Source: Sulfuricurvum sp.
GTDB taxonomy: Bacteria; Campylobacterota; Campylobacteria; Campylobacterales; Sulfurimonadaceae
Length of the DNA: 17,002 nucleotides
NCBI GenBank assembly: GCA_022729835.1
Contig: DZBC01000016.1
Span: forward strand, 1-17,002
Direction: 5' to 3'
Shown: in pieces, positions 6,350 to 13,001 of the stretch
Layout of the letters: each line of letters opens with the position of its first letter
Position numbering within the stretch: the first letter of the stretch is position 1
Notes under the pieces: generated by a model
Seen by the model: only the letters and a program-made list of their open reading frames with translations
Told to the model about the DNA's origin: nothing
The model's database searches: none
Program-made: the position numbers and the translations under genes

Positions 6350-6943
6350 TCACTGCTCTTTGAGCAGTTGGAGCATAGCGCAGTTCATTGGCAGGGTTTT
6401 AGCGTATGAACCTTCAATGATTCCATTTTCCAAATTCACAAGCTTCACAAAGACTACCGCTTCTTTGTCGGTGTAAGTATAGGTTCCAGCAACGGCGTGT
6501 TTTACGTTGAGATTGTCGGAGCGAATGGCATCGGTATCGCGGGTGAGTACCTTCAGGCCATTGGCGGAAAGTTTAAAATATTTAGATACTTCCGCTTCTA
6601 TCACGTCAGCCTTAATTTCTGCAATAATGGAATTCTTAATGCTGTTGGAAAGAACATATCCAAATTTCGAATGATTTTCCAGAGAAGTAAGATCGACAAA
6701 TTCCGTCACAATGACTCGCTTGGGCAACTGCTCGATGGAATTAAATATCACTTCGATGGCCTGATCAGTCAAAAGTTGATAGTGGACTCGTCCTTCGCCA
6801 AGAGTGTATTTTCGCTGCTCTGCATCGACATAGCAGGTCTCATTTTTGTATGGATTGTGCGAATCGACTTTGGAAGCACAACCGCTTAACAACCATGTGG
6901 TGAGCGCCAATGAGGTCAGTGTCAGAGTGTGCAACGATTTCAT
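6350..6943 (-). CDS. FlgO-like lipoprotein, second of a tandem pair
   Basis: A 197-residue lipoprotein. The signal peptide ends in a classic lipobox LLSGC with Cys22, so the mature protein should be lipidated. Residues about 58-185 look like a FlgO-type domain: VIVTEFVDLTSLENHSKFGY followed by LSNSIKNSI and, near the end, VAGTYTYTDKEAVVFVKLVN. FlgO in Vibrio is an outer-membrane lipoprotein needed for normal flagellum function; whether this one serves flagella is unknown. Start ATG 6943 overlaps the TGA of the upstream FlgO-like gene by four bases; the frame extends further but only into that gene. A small hairpin without a T run (6353-6367) lies over its last codons. Confidence 0.8.
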   Translation of the reverse strand: MKSLHTLTLTSLALTTWLLSGCASKVDSHNPYKNETCYVDAEQRKYTLGEGRVHYQLLTDQAIEVIFNSIEQLPKRVIVTEFVDLTSLENHSKFGYVLSNSIKNSIIAEIKADVIEAEVSKYFKLSANGLKVLTRDTDAIRSDNLNVKHAVAGTYTYTDKEAVVFVKLVNLENGIIEGSYAKTLPMNCAMLQLLKEQ

Positions 6944-7575
6944 TGTTTGGTCCCATCGACGCAGCGGCCTGTAGTATCGCAACCGTCTTTCATGATTTTC
7001 ATATTGAACGATTGACATGTTTTGCTGTATTCGCAACAAGTGAGATCTTTACAGTTATCAACACGGGCAAGCTTGATGGTCTCTTTGTCTTCGATCAGGA
7101 CGTTTGAGGAGACCACCAGGCGATTGTCAGTGTGGTCGAGAATCCGTACGTTGACCAGCAGGCCGTCATCATATTCTCCGTAGGTACCCACGACGACCAG
7201 ATAGTTCTCTCCAAACTGTTTGAGTTTAGAACGATCAAGGTAGAATTCTCCACCTTTGACTTTTGCAATGACTTCAACGCCGCGATAGTCGATCACTTTC
7301 CATCCAAATCGTTCCAGATTGGTCATGATGGAATCGGAATAGAGGCGTCCAAAGTTGGAAGATTGGCCTAGATCGTTGACGTCGACGATCGATGTTAGAA
7401 TGATGGTTTGATCTTTGATGGCTTCGCGGCTATGGGCGCGCTGTGTCAACTCTTCTGTGAGGGCGGTCACAGAGCTTGGTAGATCGGGAGCGCGCATGAT
7501 GCGATTTCGGCTACAGCCCCCTACAATGATGGCTATCGTGAGTGCAAGAAGTGTCAGTTTGAATAGTGTTTTCAT
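6940..7575 (-). CDS. FlgO-like lipoprotein with cysteine-rich tail
   Basis: A 211-residue lipoprotein with signal peptide ending IVGGC (Cys21). Residues about 35-162 match the FlgO domain pattern: TIILTSIVDVNDLGQSSNFG, then LYSDSIMTNLERFGWKVIDYR and YLVVVGTYGEYDDGLLVNVRI. The final 40 residues are different in nature: six cysteines at 175, 180, 181, 187, 199 and 205, including a CC pair, which suggests disulfides or metal binding in the envelope. Start ATG 7575 has AAAGGA five bases upstream. It lies 15 bases after the barrel-protein gene and overlaps the next FlgO-like gene by ATGA, so the three are probably one operon. Confidence 0.83.
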   Translation of the reverse strand: MKTLFKLTLLALTIAIIVGGCSRNRIMRAPDLPSSVTALTEELTQRAHSREAIKDQTIILTSIVDVNDLGQSSNFGRLYSDSIMTNLERFGWKVIDYRGVEVIAKVKGGEFYLDRSKLKQFGENYLVVVGTYGEYDDGLLVNVRILDHTDNRLVVSSNVLIEDKETIKLARVDNCKDLTCCEYSKTCQSFNMKIMKDGCDTTGRCVDGTKQ

Positions 7576-7590
7576 AGTATTCCTTTGAGA

Positions 7591-8223
7591 TTAAAAGCGC
7601 ATCATGGCACCAAGTTGTACCATAAAACCGTCGAGTTCAAGATCTTCTCCGGCAAGATGGGTATAGCCGGATTTGGCAGCTACATCCATAGTGGCCCCTA
7701 AAACGTAATCGACGGAACCCTTGATCACAAAACGGTCCCCCACCGTAAAGGCGAGACCAGGTGCAATCGCATTGGTGCCGGAAATGGAGAATTCGGTGTC
7801 ACCCTCCCACGAAGGAGAGAATATGTTGTAGTTGACTACGTGAGGTCCAAATGCGAGTCCGGTTTGTAGTCCGCCGGTGTAATAGATACCGGCTTCATAT
7901 TTAATAATGGTGGCACTAAAGGCATCGTGAACCATTTTGCCGATACCTGCGGTGAGTTGATAGCGATAATAATCGGTGTCGATTTCAAAGCCGACAGACA
8001 CAGTAGGCAGATAAGAGGCCCCGTTTTTGAACTCTTCATAGGCTACTTTGGATGGATCGGTTTGCTTCACCGTTTGGTAAGGGCCGAATTCAGAGCTTAG
8101 CAGAACGCTACCTGGCATTACTTCAAACAACACACTGTACTCAGCCGCAACTACACTGTGCGAACCAAACGCCATACTGACCGAAAAAAGCGCCAAAGCT
8201 TTTTTGAATAGACTGCTCACCAT
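7591..8223 (-). CDS. Outer-membrane beta-barrel protein
   Basis: A 210-residue precursor with a Sec signal peptide (residues 1 to about 27, cleavage near VVAA-EYS). The mature part has alternating polar/aromatic strands (for example YYRYQLTAGIG, IKYEAGIYYTGG, FVIKGSVDYVLG) and ends GFMVQLGAMMRF; a terminal Phe preceded by alternating hydrophobic residues is the outer-membrane assembly signal. About eight strands seem to fit. No specific family is recognised. AAGGAG is only three bases before ATG 8223; the next codon is GTG at 8220, with better spacing, so the true start may be one codon later. It heads the FlgO-like cassette. A 77-base gap to holA contains a possible promoter (TACAAT). Confidence 0.78.
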   Translation of the reverse strand: MVSSLFKKALALFSVSMAFGSHSVVAAEYSVLFEVMPGSVLLSSEFGPYQTVKQTDPSKVAYEEFKNGASYLPTVSVGFEIDTDYYRYQLTAGIGKMVHDAFSATIIKYEAGIYYTGGLQTGLAFGPHVVNYNIFSPSWEGDTEFSISGTNAIAPGLAFTVGDRFVIKGSVDYVLGATMDVAAKSGYTHLAGEDLELDGFMVQLGAMMRF

Positions 8224-8300
8224 CTGCTCCTTAAATATGCAGGGTTATAAGACCCATTTGCATTGCTTTGGCTATTGTATCGAAAAATGCAGAAAATGGA

Positions 8301-9269
8301 TTATAAAATTGCCTGTAAACGCAATAAGGTAGAAAGTAACAGTGATGTTTTGTCGAAGTCTCCACCGGATTTTAGAGAGAGTTCGGCGTGCAGGAGTAGG
8401 CTTAGTCCATCTTGATAAGATTTTGGTTTAAGCTTTATGGAGAGATCCGCGCGCATTTTTTCGACATCAGAGGGGAGCTTATATCCAAGGATCACTAAAG
8501 AGTCTGGTGCACCGTGCAGTTTGATATAGATATGAAAGAGATAGAGCTGGGTTAAAAAAGCGCTGATAGCGGTAACGATGCGCACCTCGTCTTCACCGCT
8601 TTCAAGCAGATGGGTCAAGTCACTGCGAAAATCCCGCTTTTCTATGAGATTTTTGATGAAATGCTCCAGTTTTACCTCTGCTAGGCCATAGACATGCGTT
8701 TCGATTTCTTTGGAGGTGATCGGACGGCCCAGAATCGAGAGTTTCTCGAGTTCATTGCAGGCGAGGGCAAGGTCCGCATGTTGACTTTCGAGCAGATGTT
8801 TGGCGGCTGACGCATCGATGCGCATCCGATGCGTCGTAGCTTCTTCGATAATTACTGAGATGGCTTCATTCAAGTAGGGATTAAAAAGACGGATCGAATC
8901 TCCGCCGCTACGTTTGTCGAAGGCTTTGTTGGATGTCTTGTGGTCGTCACCGTAGTAGGCGTATACAAAAATCACATCAGTGTTTTTTTGACATAGGGCG
9001 ATGAGAAGGTCAAGATCCGCTTTGGGAATTTTTTTTTCACTTTTGATCAGTAAAACATTGCGACCGCCAAAGAGTGAGCCTTGCGAAAGGTGGGATTTGG
9101 CAAGTTCTTTGTCGTATTCGTCGTGATAAAGTCCTAAAAGGTTGGCATCTTCAACATCACAGAGGCGCTTGGCATAGCGCTCGATCAAAAAATGGCTTTC
9201 GCCGTAGAGCATCATGGCATTTGGGGGATTGCCTTTTTTAAGGGCGGCATCGAGCTCGTGGCGCTTCAT
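8301..9269 (-). CDS. holA: DNA polymerase III subunit delta
   Basis: Clamp-loader subunit that opens the beta clamp on DNA. The 322 residues follow the HolA layout: an N-terminal AAA-like domain starting MKRHELDAAL with PNAMMLYGESHFLIERYA and a conserved NVLLIKSEKKIP strand, a lid with LLESQHADLALACNELEKLSI (typical of the delta subunit), and a helical collar in the C-terminal third. There is no Walker A, as expected for delta. Start ATG 9269 overlaps the rnr TGA by four bases, with GAGCGGGA as a possible Shine-Dalgarno, so it is coupled to rnr. Confidence 0.9.
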   Translation of the reverse strand: MKRHELDAALKKGNPPNAMMLYGESHFLIERYAKRLCDVEDANLLGLYHDEYDKELAKSHLSQGSLFGGRNVLLIKSEKKIPKADLDLLIALCQKNTDVIFVYAYYGDDHKTSNKAFDKRSGGDSIRLFNPYLNEAISVIIEEATTHRMRIDASAAKHLLESQHADLALACNELEKLSILGRPITSKEIETHVYGLAEVKLEHFIKNLIEKRDFRSDLTHLLESGEDEVRIVTAISAFLTQLYLFHIYIKLHGAPDSLVILGYKLPSDVEKMRADLSIKLKPKSYQDGLSLLLHAELSLKSGGDFDKTSLLLSTLLRLQAIL

Positions 9270-11209
9270 TCCCGCTCACACTTCTCAATCGCTTGGGCGT
9301 AGATTTTAGCGGTGGCGAGGTTCACGCGTTCGATGCGTACCATCAAATCATCAAAGAGCATCAGCGGCAAGGCATTGGTGATTTCGACCTTTGCCCCTTT
9401 GATGGTGTCGATGATTTCGGCGCTCAGGGCGTTTTCGGTCTCCATGATGCGGGCTTTGAATGATTCGTTTACATGTAAGGAGGCCCAGCGGGCAAATTTA
9501 CGCTGCATATAGCGGATCTCGATATCGCTCGCTTCGCGCTCTTTTTCGCTGATGCTGATGGCCAGTGCGTCGATGTTGCGCAGAACATAGGAGCCCTCTT
9601 CGGTATCTTTTGCCAAAATCGCTTTTATCAGACGGTGGACGATCAGGTCGCTGTAGCGGCGGATTGGGGAGGTGAAGTGGGTGTAGCGCTCAAACCCCAG
9701 CCCGAAATGGCCGCTGTTTTCGGGGGCGTAGCGTGCCTGCATCTGGGCGCGGATGATGAGGGTGTCTACTTCACTCTCAAGATCCCGCGCTTTGGCCTGA
9801 TCTTGGATAAAACGGATGGTGTCGCGCAGGCTCTCTTGAGGCTCGATCATAATACCGATACCGGCAAGCTCCTGATAAAGGCTTTGAAGTTTGGTCTGCG
9901 ATGGGGGTTCGTGGATACGAAAAATGCCCCGCTCGAACATCGCGGCGGCTGCTTTGTTGGCCAGCAGCATACAGTCCTCTATCAGCGCATGTGAGGGGGT
10001 TTCAAGCGCGTAGTGTGTGGCGATGAGATTTTGCTCTTCATCCACCTCCATCTCCAGTTCGCTGGAGCGAAAGTCGTAGCCGCGTTTGAGGCGCTCTTTT
10101 TTGAGCCGGTCGGTGATCTCACGCAGGGGCAACAGCCATGAGAGCACGCGCTGATCTTCAGCGCTTACATGTAAACGATGTTCAAAGATCGCATCGACCT
10201 CTTCGTAGTTGAATCGGCGCACTGAGTGTATGACTGCTTCATAAACTGTGCTTTGGGTATTTTCGAGCGTGTGTGGATCGAGCTGCATCTCAAAGACAAA
10301 AGCGAGCCGGTCAACGTGGGGCTGAAGCGAGCAGAGGGTTTCACTCAGCGCACGCGGTAGCATCGGAATCGAGCGGTGGGGCAGATAGATCGAGAAGCTG
10401 CGGTAGATCGCTTCGGCATCGATGGCGCCAAAGGGAGTGACGTATTGGCTTACATCGGCGATGGCGACATACAGCACATGACGCTCAAGATCGAAATAGA
10501 TAGCGTCGTCGAAATCTTTGGCAGTGACGGGGTCGATGGTACAAAAGCTAAGGTGACGTAGATCCTTGCGCTGCGGATATCTTGAAGCATCGACCTCCTT
10601 GGCAAAGGTTTCGGCGAGTGCGAGCACATCAGGTTCAAAGGCGTCATGCTTGTTATAGAGGGCCAAAACGATCTGCTCATCAACTTTTGGATCATCAAGG
10701 TTGCCCAAGACGCGCATAATCGTGCCGTCTTTGTTGTCGATTTGTACGCAGTCTCCGGCGCGTAGTTCCTGTAGTTTTTGTTGCTCCAAAGGAATACCCG
10801 CTGGAAAATCGGTGCGGATATCCAGCAGTGACAAACGCCCCTCTTGCGCTTTGACATAGGCGACGCTGTAGCTTTGCGCCCTTCCGGCGATGGCGACCAC
10901 TTTGGCTTGAGGGGTTCCGCGCTGACCCATGAGACGCATGGCGATCACGAGATCTCCGGCTTTGGCTTCGCCTAGATGTATCTCTTCGATGAGTAGATCG
11001 CGGGTGTACAGACCGATGGACTGCAAGTAGGCCCGTCCCTCTTGCACATTGGAGATGGTTCCGGCGCGGTATTGGGAGTGGAAGCGGTATTTTCGCTCTT
11101 CGCGTACCAGATAGCCTTTGGAGTGCCATGTATCAACATAGGGGCGCTCATCGGGGCTGATGTCTTGATCGTGCAGACCCGACGAGAGTCGAAGCAGCAG
11201 AGATTTCAT
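9266..11209 (-). CDS. rnr: Ribonuclease R (RNB-family 3'-5' exoribonuclease)
   Basis: Processive 3'-to-5' exoribonuclease. At 647 residues it is shorter than the approximately 800 of E. coli RNase R. The N-terminal part has a winged-helix-like start and cold-shock-type segments (AGTISNVQEGRAYLQS; AGDLVIAMRLMG). The RNB catalytic domain begins SFCTIDPVTAKDFDDAIYF with the four metal-binding acids Asp226, Asp232, Asp234 and Asp235, then YVAIADVSQYVTP, IPMLPRALSE, and FTSPIRRYSDLIVHR near the active site. The C-terminal S1 region is short and divergent (about 65 residues) and lacks a basic tail, apparently usual in this phylum. ATG 11209 overlaps the upstream HDOD TGA. It contains two TACATGTA palindromes. 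Confidence 0.95.
   Translation of the reverse strand: MKSLLLRLSSGLHDQDISPDERPYVDTWHSKGYLVREERKYRFHSQYRAGTISNVQEGRAYLQSIGLYTRDLLIEEIHLGEAKAGDLVIAMRLMGQRGTPQAKVVAIAGRAQSYSVAYVKAQEGRLSLLDIRTDFPAGIPLEQQKLQELRAGDCVQIDNKDGTIMRVLGNLDDPKVDEQIVLALYNKHDAFEPDVLALAETFAKEVDASRYPQRKDLRHLSFCTIDPVTAKDFDDAIYFDLERHVLYVAIADVSQYVTPFGAIDAEAIYRSFSIYLPHRSIPMLPRALSETLCSLQPHVDRLAFVFEMQLDPHTLENTQSTVYEAVIHSVRRFNYEEVDAIFEHRLHVSAEDQRVLSWLLPLREITDRLKKERLKRGYDFRSSELEMEVDEEQNLIATHYALETPSHALIEDCMLLANKAAAAMFERGIFRIHEPPSQTKLQSLYQELAGIGIMIEPQESLRDTIRFIQDQAKARDLESEVDTLIIRAQMQARYAPENSGHFGLGFERYTHFTSPIRRYSDLIVHRLIKAILAKDTEEGSYVLRNIDALAISISEKEREASDIEIRYMQRKFARWASLHVNESFKARIMETENALSAEIIDTIKGAKVEITNALPLMLFDDLMVRIERVNLATAKIYAQAIEKCERE
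9469..9478. repeat. TTACATGTAA palindrome, copy 5 (in rnr)
   Basis: Full decamer. Read as Leu-His-Val in the C-terminal part of rnr. Confidence 0.85.
10165..10174. repeat. TTACATGTAA palindrome, copy 6 (in rnr)
   Basis: Full decamer. Read as Leu-His-Val in the RNB domain of rnr. Confidence 0.85.
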
Positions 11210-12009
11210 GCTTGGAGGTTGGCCAGTGCACCTTCGAAACTGACGATATCAAGACCGTATTCATGGACGAGCGCTTTGGCCGCATCGACGCTTTGCGGCG
11301 TTAAGGTACCATTAAAGGTGACGGCGGTGCGCACGATTTGAAGGCTTTGTGCCGAGAGTCGTACCGCATCTGGGGCACTTTGGGGTGCTTCGCAGTGGCG
11401 GATGGCGAGGATCATCTCCTCTTCAAAACGCCAGTGATCGAAAATTTGCGCGCTGGCTTGCGCAGTGGTCGCTCCGACGAAGGCAATTTCGGTCTGTGTT
11501 ATTTGCCCGCTTTGCATTAAGGCCTTGCGGAACTCATCACTACGGCGCTCTTCTTTGAGCACTTGGGCGATCAAAACTTTGCCGATATCGACCAAAAAGG
11601 CGGCAGCGGAGAGCACCCCCAGAATCTTGGGATTTTTGCGGATGTACCAACTGGTAACTAGGGCGTTTTGCAGTTTGGCCTTATTGGAGTATGGTGCGGT
11701 AGTGATGCCATAAGGGGTCAAGTCGAGCGGAAAGCTTTTGCTGATGATCGAAGCTAGGGCAAAGCCCCGAATGGTGCCCATACCAAAGAGGCTGACGGCT
11801 TGTGCAATGCTGGTGATCTCACGACTGAAACCATAGAGCGGAGAGTTGGCGGATTTAAGAATATCGGCAGTGAGCAACGGGTCTTTTTGAAGAATTTTGA
11901 CCATATCATCAAAGGTGGCGTTGGGGTTTTGATAAACGGCCTCTATTTGAATTGCTGTTTCGGGCAGGGGCGGAAGTTGTTTGATCTGCTTGAGCATCGC
12001 GTCGGTCAT
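11206..12009 (-). CDS. HDOD-domain protein
   Basis: A 267-residue cytoplasmic protein consisting of an HDOD domain: MLKQIKQLPPLPETAIQIE, then DDMVKILQKDPLLTADILKSANSPLYGF and the usual AVSLFGMGTIRGFAL. The helix with the HD pair of true HD hydrolases reads AAAFLVDIGKV (136-146), so the His is Val, as is usual for the non-catalytic HDOD family. Such proteins act in signalling and regulation, but no partner is visible. Start ATG 12009 is preferred over the in-frame ATG 12045 because a TATAAT lies directly against the latter (12052-12047) and the protein then starts in the usual HDOD position. Its TGA overlaps the rnr start, so HDOD, rnr and holA form a coupled operon. Confidence 0.85.
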   Translation of the reverse strand: MTDAMLKQIKQLPPLPETAIQIEAVYQNPNATFDDMVKILQKDPLLTADILKSANSPLYGFSREITSIAQAVSLFGMGTIRGFALASIISKSFPLDLTPYGITTAPYSNKAKLQNALVTSWYIRKNPKILGVLSAAAFLVDIGKVLIAQVLKEERRSDEFRKALMQSGQITQTEIAFVGATTAQASAQIFDHWRFEEEMILAIRHCEAPQSAPDAVRLSAQSLQIVRTAVTFNGTLTPQSVDAAKALVHEYGLDIVSFEGALANLQA

Positions 12010-12046
12010 AAAGTACGTTCCGTATTGGGCTGATTGAAGAGACATT

Positions 12047-12052
12047 ATTATA
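12047..12052 (-). promoter_or_regulatory. -10 box for the HDOD-rnr-holA operon
   Basis: Perfect TATAAT on the minus strand, 38 bases before the preferred ATG at 12009. There is no good -35. Transcription would begin around 12040, making the ATG at 12045 unusable. Confidence 0.5.
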
Positions 12053-12070
12053 GGGAGAAATAGGTAAAGC

Positions 12071-12099
12071 GTGACTGAATATCGATTTTTTGCTATGAT
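12071..12099 (+). promoter_or_regulatory. Promoter for the small unknown gene and gre
   Basis: GTGACT (12071-12076), 17 bases, TATGAT (12094-12099). It faces the HDOD promoter, making a compact divergent region of 133 bases between start codons. Predicted leader of about 37 nt contains a TACATGTA palindrome. Confidence 0.5.
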
Positions 12100-12123
12100 A
12101 CACCTCCTTGTTAAAAAAATCAT

Positions 12124-12131
12124 TACATGTA
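12124..12131. repeat. TACATGTA palindrome, copy 7 (leader of the gene before gre)
   Basis: Core octamer with T on the left. Non-coding; it directly precedes GAGGA, the Shine-Dalgarno of the gene at 12143. Confidence 0.8.
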
Positions 12132-12142
12132 GAGGAATTTCA

Positions 12143-12469
12143 ATGCAAAGAGAAGTGATGCTCAATCAGCTCGGCTACACGCCAAACGAAGCACTGCTTG
12201 AACAGATGGGCCGAATTATCGACAATACCCGTGAATTTTCAAAAATAGAGAAGCACATCGTAGATCTACACAAAGCGCTCAAGGTTGATTTGGGCTACGT
12301 GGCGATGTCGAGCAGTGAAGATCGTTTCAAGATCAAAGTAGAAACCGACAATGAAGCGATGCTCTCAGAGGCGATTGAGAAAATCGGGCATTTTGCGCAG
12401 AAATACAAAGTGGAGCTTCAAAAACTCGACGGTAAACAGGTCTATTATATCATGGGGTTTGAGAAGTAA
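12143..12469 (+). CDS. Small protein of unknown function upstream of gre
   Basis: A soluble 108-residue, mainly helical, charged protein (LEQMGRIIDNTREFSKIEKHIV; MLSEAIEKIGHFAQKYKVEL). No signal peptide, membrane segment or cysteine. I do not recognise a named family; its final strand QVYYIMGFEK and alternating helices suggest a small alpha/beta fold. ATG 12143 is chosen because AGAGGA lies six bases upstream; an open frame starts at 12071 but would overlap the promoter. The TACATGTA palindrome (12124-12131) touches the Shine-Dalgarno. Only one base separates its TAA from the GTG of the Gre factor, so the two genes are very likely coupled. Confidence 0.8.
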   Translation: MQREVMLNQLGYTPNEALLEQMGRIIDNTREFSKIEKHIVDLHKALKVDLGYVAMSSSEDRFKIKVETDNEAMLSEAIEKIGHFAQKYKVELQKLDGKQVYYIMGFEK

Positions 12470-12470
12470 G

Positions 12471-13001
12471 GTGCCGCGCAGCGAACCGATGACGCAGGAG
12501 GGGTATGATCTGCTTTTGCGTGAATTCAAGTTTCTCAAAGAGATGGAAAAACCCAAAGTCAACCGCGAAAAGCAAGAAGCCGCAGCGCTGGGAGATCGAA
12601 GTGAAAATGCGGAGTACCACGCCGCCAAAGAGAAACTGCGCCACATCGACAAACGTCTTTTTTTTCTCAACAGCATGATCGAAAAAGCGCTGATTATTGA
12701 TCCGGAACCTTTGGATCACAGTCGTGTACACTTTGGTGCGACCGTAGAATTGAGTGATTTGGATACGGACGAAACGTTGCGTTATACGATCTGCGGCGTC
12801 TTGGAGAGTGAACCTGAAGAGGGGCTGATCTCCGTTCATGCCCCTATGTCCAAAGCGTTGATGGGCAAAAATGAGGGGGATGAAGTACGCTTAAGCCTAC
12901 CGAACGCCCAGAAGCAGTTTGAGGTGATTTCGATCAGCTATACGCCGATCTTTTCGCTCAAAAAAAAGATCCGCGACGAGCGTGATTTCACTTTTTGTTG
13001 A
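12471..13001 (+). CDS. GreA/GreB-family transcription elongation factor
   Basis: Rescues backtracked RNA polymerase by stimulating RNA cleavage in the secondary channel. The 176 residues contain the N-terminal coiled coil (about 10-75) with the tip GDRSENAEYHAAKE (41-54), including the acidic pair Asp42 and Glu45, and the C-terminal FKBP-like domain (HFGATVEL, SVHAPMSKALMGKNEGDEV). The tip (GDRSEN) and PMTQEGY start look GreB-like, while HFGATV is GreA-like, so a GreB-like or second Gre factor is possible. An unusual C-terminal extension of about 20 residues (FSLKKKIRDERDF) follows. Start GTG 12471 is preferred because it is one base after the previous stop; ATG 12489 has no Shine-Dalgarno. 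Its 3' end overlaps the convergent transglutaminase gene by 14 bases. Confidence 0.88.
   Translation: MPRSEPMTQEGYDLLLREFKFLKEMEKPKVNREKQEAAALGDRSENAEYHAAKEKLRHIDKRLFFLNSMIEKALIIDPEPLDHSRVHFGATVELSDLDTDETLRYTICGVLESEPEEGLISVHAPMSKALMGKNEGDEVRLSLPNAQKQFEVISISYTPIFSLKKKIRDERDFTFC

Noticed and set aside
8224..8300. Sigma54 or sigma28 promoter before the barrel and FlgO-like genes
   Set aside because: CGATAC on the minus strand resembles part of a sigma28 -10, but no matching -35 is seen, and no GG-N10-GC sigma54 element is present.
12071..12142. Upstream extension of the small gene before gre
   Set aside because: It would include the likely -10 box and the Shine-Dalgarno of the ATG at 12143.
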